In this document: positions 8,091 through 15,299 of the stretch, in pieces
Position numbering within the stretch: the stretch's first letter is position 1
Layout of the letters: every line of letters starts with the position of its first letter
Source of the DNA: Terrirubrum sp051646285
GTDB taxonomy: Bacteria > Pseudomonadota > Alphaproteobacteria > Rhizobiales > Beijerinckiaceae
Length of the DNA stretch: 30,090 nt
Assembly (NCBI GenBank): GCA_051646285.1
Contig: JBOFCU010000055.1
Coordinates: 1-30,090 of the forward strand
Direction: 5' to 3'
Notes under the pieces: model-generated
Told to the model about the DNA's origin: nothing
Seen by the model: only the letters and a program-made list of their open reading frames with translations
Database searches by the model: none
Position numbers and translations under genes: made by a program

Positions 8091-8123
8091 CAGCAGGGAT
8101 GATGGCACTGATCACCCCTGCTG
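8091..8123 (-). promoter_or_regulatory. Stable hairpin between binding-protein gene and pdxY
   Basis: On the minus strand an uninterrupted 13-bp stem (CAGCAGGG, then a G-U pair, then TGAT/ATCA) closes a 7-nt loop. Arms are 8091-8103 and 8111-8123. No T-tract follows, so it is not a standard intrinsic terminator. It may stabilise the upstream ABC transcript 3' end or limit read-through into pdxY. Confidence 0.6.
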
Positions 8124-8150
8124 ATGATTGCTGTATCAGGCGAGGCACTA

Positions 8151-9173
8151 TCAGGCCTGGCCGTTGGCCTTTTTTACAAAACGGTCAACGAAGGTCTTGG
8201 ACAGATCCACATTGGCGCTGGCCATTTCCGTATCAAGCTTTTTCAGCATGTCGAGAATGCTCGCCATGCCTTCGGCAGGAATAAGGCCGGTGCGCGAATA
8301 GCTCTCCAGCGATGCTTTGACGGCGGCCATATAGAGCGGCTTATCACCCAGATGATAGGCCTCCGGCACTACATCCGCCACATCCTCCGGCTTTGCCGTG
8401 GCCAGCCACTTCAGCGCCTTGACAAAGGCATTGGTCAGCCGCTGCGCCGCATCCGGATTTTTCTCGATAAAATCGCCACGGGTATAAACCACCGCTGCCG
8501 GATTGGTGCCGCCAAACACCGCCTTGGTGCCCGCTTCGGTGCGCGTATCAATCAGCACAACAATATCACCATCTGCGACCAGCTTCGAAATCACCGGGTC
8601 GAGATGCGAAATGGCATCAATTTCACCTTTTTTCATCGCAGCAACGGCGCTTGCGCCGCCCCCAACGCCAATGAAAGACGCATCGGACGGCTTCAGGCCG
8701 GCCTTCAGCATGGCATATTGCGCGGTGATAAAGGTCGATGACCCCGGCGCTGTGACGCCGATTTTCAATCCCTTAAAATCCGCCGCCGACTTGATTTTTC
8801 CGGCGAGGTCTTTTTTCACGGCAATGACAATGCCGGGAAAGCGGCCCAATTCGCAAATCGCGCGAATATCCTGGCCCTTGGCCTGCATGCGCACGGTGTG
8901 CTCATAGGCCCCGGTTACAACATCCACAGAACCGCCGACCAGCGCCTGCAATGACTTGGCGCCACCGCCAAAATCGTTGATTTCCACCTCAAGGCCTTCT
9001 TCGGCAAAGAAGTTTTTCTTCTCTGCAATGGTCAGCGGTAAATAATACAACAGCGGCTTGCCGCCGACCCCGAGCACGAGTTTCTTTTTATCCTGCGCCA
9101 GCACCGGCATGACCGGGGCGACGGCGGCAAGACCGGCTGCACCAGCAGCCTTGATCCATGTTCTGCGATCCAT
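8151..9173 (-). CDS. ABC transporter substrate-binding protein, NMT1/THI5-like
   Basis: A 340-residue periplasmic binding protein. The start MDRRTWIKAAGAAGLAAVAPVMPVLAQ is a signal peptide (the RR at residues 3-4 could suggest Tat export but lacks a full motif). The mature part has the SsuA/TauA/THI5 layout: PLLYYLPLTIAEKKNFFAEEGLEVE, then VTGAYEHTVRMQAKGQ, and GLKIGVTAPGSSTF. These proteins bind small organic molecules such as sulfonates, taurine, nitrate-type anions or pyrimidine/pyridine precursors; sequence alone does not decide. The ATG at 9173 has GGAGGATACG upstream, an excellent ribosome binding site; an open frame to 9221 upstream is not needed. It is third in the importer operon, 44 bp after the permease stop. 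Confidence 0.9.
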   Translation of the reverse strand: MDRRTWIKAAGAAGLAAVAPVMPVLAQDKKKLVLGVGGKPLLYYLPLTIAEKKNFFAEEGLEVEINDFGGGAKSLQALVGGSVDVVTGAYEHTVRMQAKGQDIRAICELGRFPGIVIAVKKDLAGKIKSAADFKGLKIGVTAPGSSTFITAQYAMLKAGLKPSDASFIGVGGGASAVAAMKKGEIDAISHLDPVISKLVADGDIVVLIDTRTEAGTKAVFGGTNPAAVVYTRGDFIEKNPDAAQRLTNAFVKALKWLATAKPEDVADVVPEAYHLGDKPLYMAAVKASLESYSRTGLIPAEGMASILDMLKKLDTEMASANVDLSKTFVDRFVKKANGQA

Positions 9174-9217
9174 CGTATCCTCCTTCGATTGCGTTTTGTT
9201 GAATCCCGCCGGGAAAA

Positions 9218-10006
9218 TCATGAGACGGTCTGGGCGGTCTTGGGCTGCCAGACCATCAGCCTTTTTTCGATGACCGTAACGATGGCATCAATCACCAGCA
9301 CAAACACCATCAAGATTGCCATACCGGCAAACACGCCGGTCACATCCAGCACGCCCTCGGCCTCATGAATGAGATAGCCAAGCCCGGCGGACGCGCCGAG
9401 ATATTCGCCGACCACCGCACCGACAAGTGCAAAACCAACGGATGTGTGCAGCGATGAAAACATCCATGTCAGGGCAGCGGGCCAATAGACGTGGCGGAAC
9501 AGTTGCCGCTCGTTGAACCCCAGCATACGCGCATTGGCGAGAATGGTTGGTGATACCTCACGCACGCCCTGATAGACATTGAAGAACACGATGAAAAAAA
9601 CCAGTGAAAAGCCCAACGCAACTTTTGACCAGATGCCAAGGCCGAGCCACAGCATGAAAATCGGCGCCAGCACGACACGCGGCAAGGCATTGGCCGCTTT
9701 CAGAAACGGGTCAGCCACTGCGGCGGCCAAATCATTGCGCGCCAGTGCAAAGCCGCACAGCACGCCGGCAAAAGACCCAATCACGAATGCCAGCACCGTC
9801 TCCACCAGCGTGATCCAGAGATGTTTCCAGATGCCGCCATCGGCAAACAGTTTAACGATGCGCCAGAACACATCCCCCGGCGTTGATAAAAAGAATTTCA
9901 TGTTGGACGAGCCAACCTTGATGGACCCGGCAAAATGCCAGGCCAGCAAAAAGCCGATCGCCACAAGAATTTGCAATGCCAGCACGAGCGTGCGGGAAGG
10001 TTTCAT
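9218..10006 (-). CDS. ABC transporter permease, SsuC/TauC type
   Basis: A 262-residue inner-membrane permease of the binding-protein-dependent (BPD_transp_1) family with about six membrane spans. The EAA-loop region that contacts the ATPase is visible as ANARMLGFNERQLFRHVYWPAAL (about residues 167-189), with the typical G-x9-hydrophobic-P spacing. Length and pattern match SsuC, TauC and ThiX-like permeases. Its ATG overlaps the stop of the ATPase gene in ATGA (10003-10006), so the two are coupled. The downstream neighbour is the binding protein. Substrate is undetermined. Confidence 0.9.
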   Translation of the reverse strand: MKPSRTLVLALQILVAIGFLLAWHFAGSIKVGSSNMKFFLSTPGDVFWRIVKLFADGGIWKHLWITLVETVLAFVIGSFAGVLCGFALARNDLAAAVADPFLKAANALPRVVLAPIFMLWLGLGIWSKVALGFSLVFFIVFFNVYQGVREVSPTILANARMLGFNERQLFRHVYWPAALTWMFSSLHTSVGFALVGAVVGEYLGASAGLGYLIHEAEGVLDVTGVFAGMAILMVFVLVIDAIVTVIEKRLMVWQPKTAQTVS

Positions 10007-10839
10007 GCGCTCGCTCCTGCCGCCTTTGCCTCACCCTGCATATAGGCGCGCTGCACTTCATCGCGCAACGTCGCCCAAATTTCGCGATGCAGGTCATGAA
10101 AGCGCGGATGGTTGCGAATTTCCGCAATATCGCGCGGGCGCGGGAGATCAATCGGAAAATCGCCAACGAAATGCGAGTGCGGCCCGGCAGACATCACCAG
10201 CACGCGGTCGCTCAGGGCAATCGCCTCATCAAGATCATGGGTGATAAACAATACCGCCTTTTTATCAGCGGCCCACAATTCAAGCAGCAGGTTTCCCATG
10301 ATCACGCGGGTCTGCGCATCCAGCGGCCCAAACGGCTCATCCATCAGCATGATCTTGGGATCGCGGATCAATGTCTGGGCCAGCGCGACGCGCTTTTTCT
10401 GGCCGCCGGACAGCATATGCGGGTAACGGCCGGCAAAAGCCGTCAGCCCGACCCGGCCAAGAATGGCCAGTGCGCGCGCCCGCGCGTCAGATGCGGAAAC
10501 GCCCATCGGCTCCAGTGCAACAGCGACATTATCCAGCGCCGTTTTCCACGGCATCAGCGCATCCAGCTGAAACAGATACCCCGCCTGCCGGTTGATGCCC
10601 TGGAGAGGCGCGCCGAATATGCTGACCGCCCCGGATGAGGGCGCAATCAATCCCGCTGCCGCATTCAACAGGGTGGACTTGCCGCAGCCGGTTGGCCCGA
10701 CGATCGCCACGAAGGATTGGTCAGCGACATCCAGATCCACCGGGCGCACAGCCTCATAACGGCCCTGTTGCCCGAGATCATAAGCGATGGAAACGCCCCG
10801 CATGGACACGGCCGGACCCCGTGCGTGTGTATCGGCCAT
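10003..10839 (-). CDS. ABC transporter ATP-binding protein, SsuB/TauB type
   Basis: A 278-residue ATPase that powers the importer. Walker A is GPTGCGKST (48-56), the Q-loop is in YLFQLDALMPW (88-98), the signature is LSGGQ (143-147), Walker B is MLMDEP (164-169), the D-loop is PLDAQTR and the switch histidine is His201 in FITHDLDEA. The Q-loop and DALMPW wording match the nitrate/sulfonate/taurine subfamily. The start at ATG 10839 has AGGAG at 10 nt; the frame is open for 50 more codons upstream (to 10989), but those residues look like non-coding GC-rich sequence. It is first in the operon and lies divergent from the DedA gene. Confidence 0.9.
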   Translation of the reverse strand: MADTHARGPAVSMRGVSIAYDLGQQGRYEAVRPVDLDVADQSFVAIVGPTGCGKSTLLNAAAGLIAPSSGAVSIFGAPLQGINRQAGYLFQLDALMPWKTALDNVAVALEPMGVSASDARARALAILGRVGLTAFAGRYPHMLSGGQKKRVALAQTLIRDPKIMLMDEPFGPLDAQTRVIMGNLLLELWAADKKAVLFITHDLDEAIALSDRVLVMSAGPHSHFVGDFPIDLPRPRDIAEIRNHPRFHDLHREIWATLRDEVQRAYMQGEAKAAGASA

Positions 10840-10896
10840 GAATGCGCGTGCTCCTCTTCCGCCCCGTTGCCCGGTGCGGCCCTTTTCTGGCGCGCG

Positions 10897-10925
10897 ATGT
10901 CTGCACGCGGGGGTGCGCTGGTCAA
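10897..10925 (-). promoter_or_regulatory. Candidate promoter for the ABC importer operon
   Basis: TTGACC (10925-10920) and AGACAT (10902-10897) are separated by 17 nt, about 58 nt before the ATPase start. The -35 is good and preceded by C as in many alphaproteobacterial housekeeping promoters; the -10 is poor. Confidence 0.3.
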
Positions 10926-10964
10926 GGTTTCGTGCCGCCGGACCTGTCTGGCGAAGACGGCAAC

Positions 10965-10980
10965 CAGCAGCGTTCTGCTG
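10965..10980 (+). other. Short perfect inverted repeat upstream of the DedA gene
   Basis: CAGCAG and CTGCTG flank CGTT, a 6-bp perfect stem within the 228-bp divergent region between the ABC operon (minus) and the DedA gene (plus). It could be an operator half or a 5' UTR hairpin, or chance. Apart from this and the candidate promoter, I see nothing clear in the gap. Confidence 0.25.
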
Positions 10981-11067
10981 CCAGCACAATCACGAGCACC
11001 GCTTGTGCAAGGCCCGCTGGCCGTGCCACATGCAGCCCGGCACTGATAACGCAATGGAGTGAGCGGC

Positions 11068-11598
11068 GTGGAATTTTTTAGCGGCATTGTTCAACCCGTG
11101 ATCGACTTTGTGCGCGCCAATCCACAATACGCCACTGTCATTGTTTTTCTGATTGCGTTTGGCGAGTGCTTTGCCCTGCTGTCCTGGCTGGTGCCAGGCA
11201 CGGTTTTCTTCGTGGCGTTCGGAACATTCGCCGGATCGCAGAATATCAGCGTACTGCCGCTATCGCTGGCCGCTGCTGCGGGCGCTGCCAGCGGTTTCTG
11301 GACGAGCTATCTGATCGGGCGCTACCTCGGGCCGCGGGCCGAGCATAGCTGGCCATTCCGCGACAACCCGGAAACACTGAAGCGCGGCCACGATTTCTTT
11401 GAGAAATGGGGTGCGCCGGGTATTTTCATCGGCCATTTTTTCGGGCCGGTGCGCGCCATTGTCGCGCTGGTCGCCGGCATTGTGAACATGCCGCAAATCC
11501 CTTTTCATATCGCCAATATTGCGGCCTCCACCCTGTGGGGTTTTGCCATGTTCTATGGCGCAGGCGAGGCCGGCAAAATTCTGTCCCGCATGTTCTGA
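11068..11598 (+). CDS. DedA family membrane protein
   Basis: A 176-residue DedA/SNARE-associated (VTT-domain) inner-membrane protein. The core is visible: FLIAFGECFALLSWLVPGTVFF with the acidic residue and the following P-G, FWTSYLIGRYLG, then FFEKWGAPGIFIGHFFGPVRAIVALVAGIVNMP (the G-RF/GP-R-x-P region of the family), and a closing hydrophobic helix. DedA proteins are lipid scramblase or flippase-like carriers, several of which recycle undecaprenyl phosphate or phosphatidylethanolamine; which lipid applies here is unknown. I chose the GTG at 11068 because GGAG sits 8 nt upstream; a GTG at 11059 overlaps that site and is unlikely. No terminator follows directly before the next gene. Confidence 0.9.
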   Translation: MEFFSGIVQPVIDFVRANPQYATVIVFLIAFGECFALLSWLVPGTVFFVAFGTFAGSQNISVLPLSLAAAAGAASGFWTSYLIGRYLGPRAEHSWPFRDNPETLKRGHDFFEKWGAPGIFIGHFFGPVRAIVALVAGIVNMPQIPFHIANIAASTLWGFAMFYGAGEAGKILSRMF

Positions 11599-11697
11599 GC
11601 CGTTATGATGCACGCTGTCATGGCGGTGTCATCATGCTGCTCGGGTCCGTTCAGAAGCGGTTCAGCGATCCAATTCTACAGATGCGCGGTGCCGTTT

Positions 11698-11726
11698 TTG
11701 ACAGGCCATTCCGGCTTGAGAAAAAT
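11698..11726 (+). promoter_or_regulatory. Promoter for the helix-hairpin-helix gene
   Basis: A perfect TTGACA (11698-11703), a 17-nt spacer and AAAAAT (11721-11726, 4 of 6 to TATAAT). The expected transcript start is near 11733, giving a 5' UTR of about 95 nt. It lies in the 229-bp gap after the DedA gene. Confidence 0.5.
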
Positions 11727-11734
11727 ACAGCATG

Positions 11735-11813
11735 TCCCGCGTGATTCCTCACACGGGATCTTGTCATCTGCGGCACCCGGACGCGGCTGATGTCTTCCAA
11801 CGGGCCTTTGGAA
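11735..11813 (+). promoter_or_regulatory. Two hairpins in the 5' UTR of the helix-hairpin-helix gene
   Basis: TCCCG-c-GTG / CAC-a-CGGGA (11735-11758) folds directly after the expected transcript start. TTCCAA / TTGGAA around CGGGCCT (11795-11813) folds just before the ribosome binding site AGGGGG. Either may affect mRNA stability or translation. No known RNA family is recognised. Confidence 0.35.
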
Positions 11814-11827
11814 CCTAGGGGGTTCTT

Positions 11828-12265
11828 ATGATCGTTCGCAAGTTTCTGACCGCCGCCGCCCTTTCTGGCCTGATGGTCGGCTCTGTCTTCGCGCAAGCCA
11901 CGCAACCGGCAACACCGGCGACACCGGCCCGCCCGGTGCCGTCCGCCCCCGCTCCGGCTGCTCCAGCCCGTCCGGCCACACCGGCCCCTGCAACGGCTCA
12001 GCCCGCCAAACCAGCAACACCCGCCGCTGCACCCGCCGCGGCCGCAAAGCCTGCCGCTGCACCCGCCGCTCAGGGCCAGCGCGTCAACCTCAACACAGCC
12101 ACAGCCGCCGAAATGGACGGCCTGCCGCAGATCGGTGAAGCCCGTGCCAAGGCCATCATCGAAGCGCGCGCCAAGGGCCGGTTCAAGGACTGGAACGATT
12201 TCGTCGCCCGCAACGTGGTGCCGAAGAATGCGGAAGACGCGATCAAGGACCGCGTGCGGTTCTGA
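11828..12265 (+). CDS. Secreted helix-hairpin-helix (ComEA-like) protein
   Basis: A 145-residue exported protein in three parts. Residues 1-23 are a signal peptide (MIVRKFLTAAALSGLMVGSVFA). Residues 24-82 are a Pro/Ala/Thr linker with almost no other residues. Residues 83-145 are a ComEA-type helix-hairpin-helix: VNLNTATAAEMDGLPQIGEARAKAII, with the GLPQIG hairpin and a second half ARAKGRFKDWNDFVAR. The domain binds DNA without sequence specificity in ComEA, the periplasmic DNA receptor of competence; in other bacteria small HhH proteins of this sort have unproven roles. No other com gene is in the window, so competence is not shown. The ATG has AGGGGG 5 nt upstream. The repetitive Pro/Ala codons create long open frames on the opposite strand. 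Confidence 0.85.
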   Translation: MIVRKFLTAAALSGLMVGSVFAQATQPATPATPARPVPSAPAPAAPARPATPAPATAQPAKPATPAAAPAAAAKPAAAPAAQGQRVNLNTATAAEMDGLPQIGEARAKAIIEARAKGRFKDWNDFVARNVVPKNAEDAIKDRVRF

Positions 12266-12274
12266 CGATGATGC

Positions 12275-12413
12275 GGGGGTTAACGCGCTTCGCGCTGCAT
12301 GAGCCCCCACACCATTTCCATTGTGGGGGCTAACGCGCTTCGCGCTGCATGAGCCCCCACACCATTTCCATTGTGGGGGCTAACGCGCTTCGCGCTGCAT
12401 GAGCCCCCACACC
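12275..12413. repeat. Three tandem copies of a 50-bp palindromic repeat
   Basis: Copies start at 12275, 12325 and 12375 with an exact 50-bp period. Copies 1 and 2 are full length and differ at one base (T for C at 12280); copy 3 matches for 39 bp. Each unit has outer arms GGGGGC and GCCCCC (copies 2 and 3 reach GTGGGGGC/GCCCCCAC) around an inner small hairpin GCGC-TTC-GCGC, so each unit could fold as a cruciform or RNA stem. No T-tract follows any unit. They lie 9 bp after the stop of the HhH gene, upstream of its terminator. I do not recognise a named family. Confidence 0.9.
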
Positions 12414-12430
12414 CCTATCGAGGCGACAAG

Positions 12431-12468
12431 CGGCCCCGCAGCCTGACGAAACGCGGGGCCGTTTCTTT
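12431..12468 (+). terminator. Intrinsic terminator, plus strand
   Basis: A 9-bp stem CGGCCCCGC (12431-12439) / GCGGGGCCG (12453-12461) with a 13-nt loop, followed by TTTCTTT. It would end transcription of the HhH gene after the tandem repeats. Confidence 0.8.
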
Positions 12469-12483
12469 GTGAGCTCATGCAAC

Positions 12484-12515
12484 AAAAAAGCCCCGCATCG
12501 CTGCGGGGCTTTTTT
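12484..12515. terminator. Bidirectional intrinsic terminator
   Basis: A 9-bp stem AGCCCCGCA (12489-12497) / TGCGGGGCT (12502-12510), loop TCGC, with an A-run before and a T-run after. It serves ilvC on the minus strand (stop at 12533) and acts as a second stop for plus-strand transcription. Confidence 0.9.
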
Positions 12516-12532
12516 CTTACGTGCAAATAAAA

Positions 12533-13552
12533 TCAATTCTTGGCCTTATCAACCAGCGCCTTGGCCTTGATCCACGGCATCATCTCACGCAGCTTGCCGC
12601 CAACCTCTTCAATCGGGTGGGCAGCGTTGCGGGCGCGCACGGCCTTGAACGAGGTCTGGTTGACCTTGTTTTCCAGCATCCAGTCGCGGGTGAATTTACC
12701 GGACTGAATATCCGTCAGAACACGCTTCATTTCCGCCTTCGTCTCATCGGTGATGATCCGCGGGCCGGTGACATATTCGCCATATTCGGCGGTGTTCGAG
12801 ATGGAATAATTCATGGTGGCGATGCCGCCTTCATAAATCAGGTCGACGATCAGCTTCACTTCGTGCAGGCACTCGAAATAGGCCATTTCCGGCGCATAGC
12901 CTGCTTCCACCAGCGTATCGAAGCCGGCCTTGATCAGTTCGACCAGACCGCCGCAGAGCACGACCTGCTCACCGAACAGATCGGTTTCGCATTCTTCCTT
13001 GAAAGTCGTCTCGATGATGCCGGCGCGGCCGCCGCCATTGGCCGAGGCGTAGGACAGACCAAGATCATGCGCATTGCCTGTCGCGTCCTGATGGATCGCG
13101 ATCAGGGTCGGCACGCCGCCGCCGCGCTGATATTCCGAGCGCACGGTATGGCCGGGGCCCTTGGGGGCGACCATCAGCACGTCGAGATCCTTGCGCGGCT
13201 CGATCAGGTTGAAATGCACATTGAGGCCATGGGCGAACATGAGGGCAGCGCCCTTCTTCATGTTGGCCTGAAGATCATCGCGGTAGATGTCGCCCTGCAA
13301 CTCGTCAGGGGTGAGCATCATCATCACGTCAGCAACCTTGGCCGCTTCAGCCGGGGTCATGACGGTGAAACCGGCTTCTTCAGCCTTCTTGCGCGTGGCC
13401 GAGCCGGCCTTGAGCGCGATGATCACGTCCTTGACGCCCGAATCACGCAGGTTGAGCGCATGGGCGTGGCCCTGAGAGCCATAGCCGACGATGCAGACTT
13501 TCTTGCCCTTGATCAGATTGATGTCCGCATCACGGTCGTAATACACGCGCAT
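12533..13552 (-). CDS. ilvC: Ketol-acid reductoisomerase (NADP+)
   Basis: A 339-residue class I KARI. It isomerises and reduces acetolactate or acetohydroxybutyrate in valine, leucine and isoleucine synthesis, using NADPH and Mg2+. Visible are the Rossmann motif VCIVGYGSQGHAHALNLRDSG (GYGSQG at 23-28), VMMMLTPDE, MVAPKGPGHTVRSEY and the C-terminal metal site ETFKEECETDLFGEQ with the conserved Asp and Glu residues. Length equals the bacterial class I standard (about 330-340). The ATG at 13552 has AGGGA at 7 nt. It is transcribed after a 133-bp gap that contains a candidate promoter, so it may be expressed separately from the upstream ilv genes, and it ends at the bidirectional terminator. Confidence 0.98.
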   Translation of the reverse strand: MRVYYDRDADINLIKGKKVCIVGYGSQGHAHALNLRDSGVKDVIIALKAGSATRKKAEEAGFTVMTPAEAAKVADVMMMLTPDELQGDIYRDDLQANMKKGAALMFAHGLNVHFNLIEPRKDLDVLMVAPKGPGHTVRSEYQRGGGVPTLIAIHQDATGNAHDLGLSYASANGGGRAGIIETTFKEECETDLFGEQVVLCGGLVELIKAGFDTLVEAGYAPEMAYFECLHEVKLIVDLIYEGGIATMNYSISNTAEYGEYVTGPRIITDETKAEMKRVLTDIQSGKFTRDWMLENKVNQTSFKAVRARNAAHPIEEVGGKLREMMPWIKAKALVDKAKN

Positions 13553-13637
13553 CGGCGTTTCCCTCGCTGGTTGGATGGGGTGGCGCGGCCCTTCAGCGCC
13601 ATTGCCCCCGAAAAAGGCTATGAAATGGGTCGGCGCG

Positions 13638-13666
13638 CACTAAGCGCGACCGTGGCACAGGGTCAA
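13638..13666 (-). promoter_or_regulatory. Candidate ilvC promoter
   Basis: TTGACC (13666-13661), a 17-nt spacer and TTAGTG (13643-13638) lie in the gap between the GST and ilvC, about 86 nt before the ilvC start. The -35 is identical to the one proposed for ilvI; the -10 is weak. Confidence 0.35.
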
Positions 13667-13685
13667 GGGTGCCTTTTGCACAGTG

Positions 13686-14327
13686 TCATGCAGGAAGCTC
13701 CAAACCCTCTGCCGCGAAAGCCCGCTGAACGGCTGGCCGCGCCGCCATGCGCCGGGCATGTGCGGTCCAATGCGGGAAATCCCTGGCCATGTCATAACCA
13801 AGCACAGCCCCACGGCCCCAGTTCCAGAACACGAGCAGATACGGATCGGCCATCGAATAGGTATCGCCCAAAGCCCATGGCCCCTTGCCGAGCTTGGTTT
13901 CCACCATTTCCCACACCTCACGCGTCGTGAGTTTGCCCTTGGCTTGCACATTGGCAATGGCTTCTTCGCCCGTCGCGTAGCGTTCCGCACGGCGGATATG
14001 CGCATAGGTAACATGCACCGTGGACGACATGAATGCGCACCATTCCAGGCAAGCCGCACGGTCTTTCAGATCACGTGGCCACAGATTGGCATCCGGAAAT
14101 TTCTGCGCGACATAATAGAGAATGGCGGGATTTTCCGTCACGATCACATCACCATCGACCAGAACCGGCACCCGGCCTTTGGGATTCATTTTCAGATAGT
14201 CTGGGCTGCGCTGCTGATTTTCAGCAAAATTGACCCGCACCGCTTCAAACGGCGCGCCCGTCTCCTGCATGGCAATATGCGAAGCGAGCGAGCAGGCGCC
14301 CGGTGAATAGTATAATTTCAAAGCCAT
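13686..14327 (-). CDS. Glutathione S-transferase, beta class
   Basis: A 213-residue soluble GST. The N-terminal thioredoxin-like domain starts KLYYSPGACSLASHIAMQETG, the signature of bacterial beta-class GSTs; Cys12 here corresponds to the glutathione-binding Cys10 of the E. coli enzyme. The cis-Pro and the Glu-x-x-A motif are in GRVPVLVDG and VTENPAILYYVAQ. The C-terminal helical domain includes LGDTYSMADPYLLVFWNWG, the N-capping box region. Such enzymes conjugate glutathione to electrophiles or reduce disulfides and hydroperoxides. It is one of two GSTs placed among the ilv genes; a reason for that is not evident. The ATG is preceded by a run of six G at 8 nt. Confidence 0.92.
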   Translation of the reverse strand: MALKLYYSPGACSLASHIAMQETGAPFEAVRVNFAENQQRSPDYLKMNPKGRVPVLVDGDVIVTENPAILYYVAQKFPDANLWPRDLKDRAACLEWCAFMSSTVHVTYAHIRRAERYATGEEAIANVQAKGKLTTREVWEMVETKLGKGPWALGDTYSMADPYLLVFWNWGRGAVLGYDMARDFPHWTAHARRMAARPAVQRAFAAEGLELPA

Positions 14328-14396
14328 CGGTATTTCCCCCCATGATGAAGCGGCGCGACCGTTTCACACCGCTCCGCACGCGTAAAGGCCAGCCTC

Positions 14397-15254
14397 TCAA
14401 TGCCCCGGCATTTGCCAGCTGATCGACGTCCCCGGCCAGATCATTTCCATCTCCGTCACAATTTCCACCGCCTCCCTGGCGAGCCGGTCATAGGCGGCGG
14501 CATCCGTCACGGCAGGGCCGTCGGCATGATCGGCATCCGTTGCAGCCAAGACCGCCTGCTCAAAGACAGCAATGCGCTTGACCAGATCATCCGGCAGGCC
14601 CAGCCTTGCCGCATCGTGGCGCACGCCCGTATCGCTGTCATACATCGGCCAATCGCCCGGAAAAGGTGCCAGCCGCAAAAAGCGCGGCGGCTCACCCCTA
14701 TCGTGCGCCGGCGGCACGCCATGCCCATCCGGCATTGGAAATGCTGGTGTCCTGCCAAGATGGCTGCGCACGCCGTGCCACAGCACGCCAGCAGCGCCAG
14801 TGACCAGAATCACGCCAGCCACGGCCGCATCGTTATGGAAAAGTGCAGCGCGGCTGCGCCAAAGCAATAACACAAAGGCTGTGGCCAGCAGATAAATCAC
14901 AAAGGCATTTGCGGTCTGTCTGCGGCCACGCGCATCATCTGCATCCTGCGGCGGAAAATGCTGATGAGCACATGCCAGCCAGACCACCTGCGTCAATGCA
15001 CTGGCTAGCATCAGAAATGGCGACCAGTTGTGCAGCAAGGCAAGCGCAACGCCGCCGGCAAGGGTGAGCACAGCGCCGCCGGCAAGCAAAAGCCGGCGGA
15101 TTGTGTCGCGCGGCGCGCGCATTTCCCCGGTCAATGCGCCCAGCATGCCATCCATCAGCCTGTCCATGGTGATGGCGCGCAGCGCCACGACGCCCGCAAA
15201 TATATAAAAGGCTCCGACGGCGCGCAGGCCAAGAGCAGCAAAATCAACGCTCAT
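14397..15254 (-). CDS. Unrecognised membrane protein
   Basis: A 285-residue protein with an N-terminal membrane half and a soluble C-terminal half. Hydrophobic segments are near residues 7-26 (LGLRAVGAFYIFAGVVALRA), 57-75, 79-95, 115-131 and 143-160. The C-terminal about 120 residues (from about 165) are rich in His, Asp and Pro, with PAFPMPDGHGVPPAHDRGEPPRF and later HDAARLGLPDDLVKRIAVFEQAV, and probably face the cytoplasm or periplasm. I recognise no family and no catalytic motif. The ATG at 15254 has no clear ribosome binding site. It lies 45 bp after ilvH and 69 bp before the GST, all in the same direction, so it is probably co-transcribed with the ilv genes. Confidence 0.7.
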   Translation of the reverse strand: MSVDFAALGLRAVGAFYIFAGVVALRAITMDRLMDGMLGALTGEMRAPRDTIRRLLLAGGAVLTLAGGVALALLHNWSPFLMLASALTQVVWLACAHQHFPPQDADDARGRRQTANAFVIYLLATAFVLLLWRSRAALFHNDAAVAGVILVTGAAGVLWHGVRSHLGRTPAFPMPDGHGVPPAHDRGEPPRFLRLAPFPGDWPMYDSDTGVRHDAARLGLPDDLVKRIAVFEQAVLAATDADHADGPAVTDAAAYDRLAREAVEIVTEMEMIWPGTSISWQMPGH

Positions 15255-15299
15255 CGGAAATTATGACCGTTGCCGCACCGCTTTGATCCTCTTGCCCGC

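Noticed and set aside
11651..12310. A 219-codon Gly/Cys/Arg-rich frame on the minus strand
   Set aside because: It is the antisense of the Pro/Ala linker of the secreted HhH protein and runs into the 50-bp repeats; the composition explains it.
12275..12413. A CRISPR array
   Set aside because: Repeats are directly adjacent with no variable spacers, and there are no cas genes.
12275..12413. Repeats as intrinsic terminators
   Set aside because: The stems are strong but none is followed by a T-tract; true terminators are at 12431-12468 and 12484-12515.
12521..13930. A 469-codon open frame on the plus strand
   Set aside because: It covers ilvC in antisense, and ilvC is certain. It also crosses the end of the GST gene.
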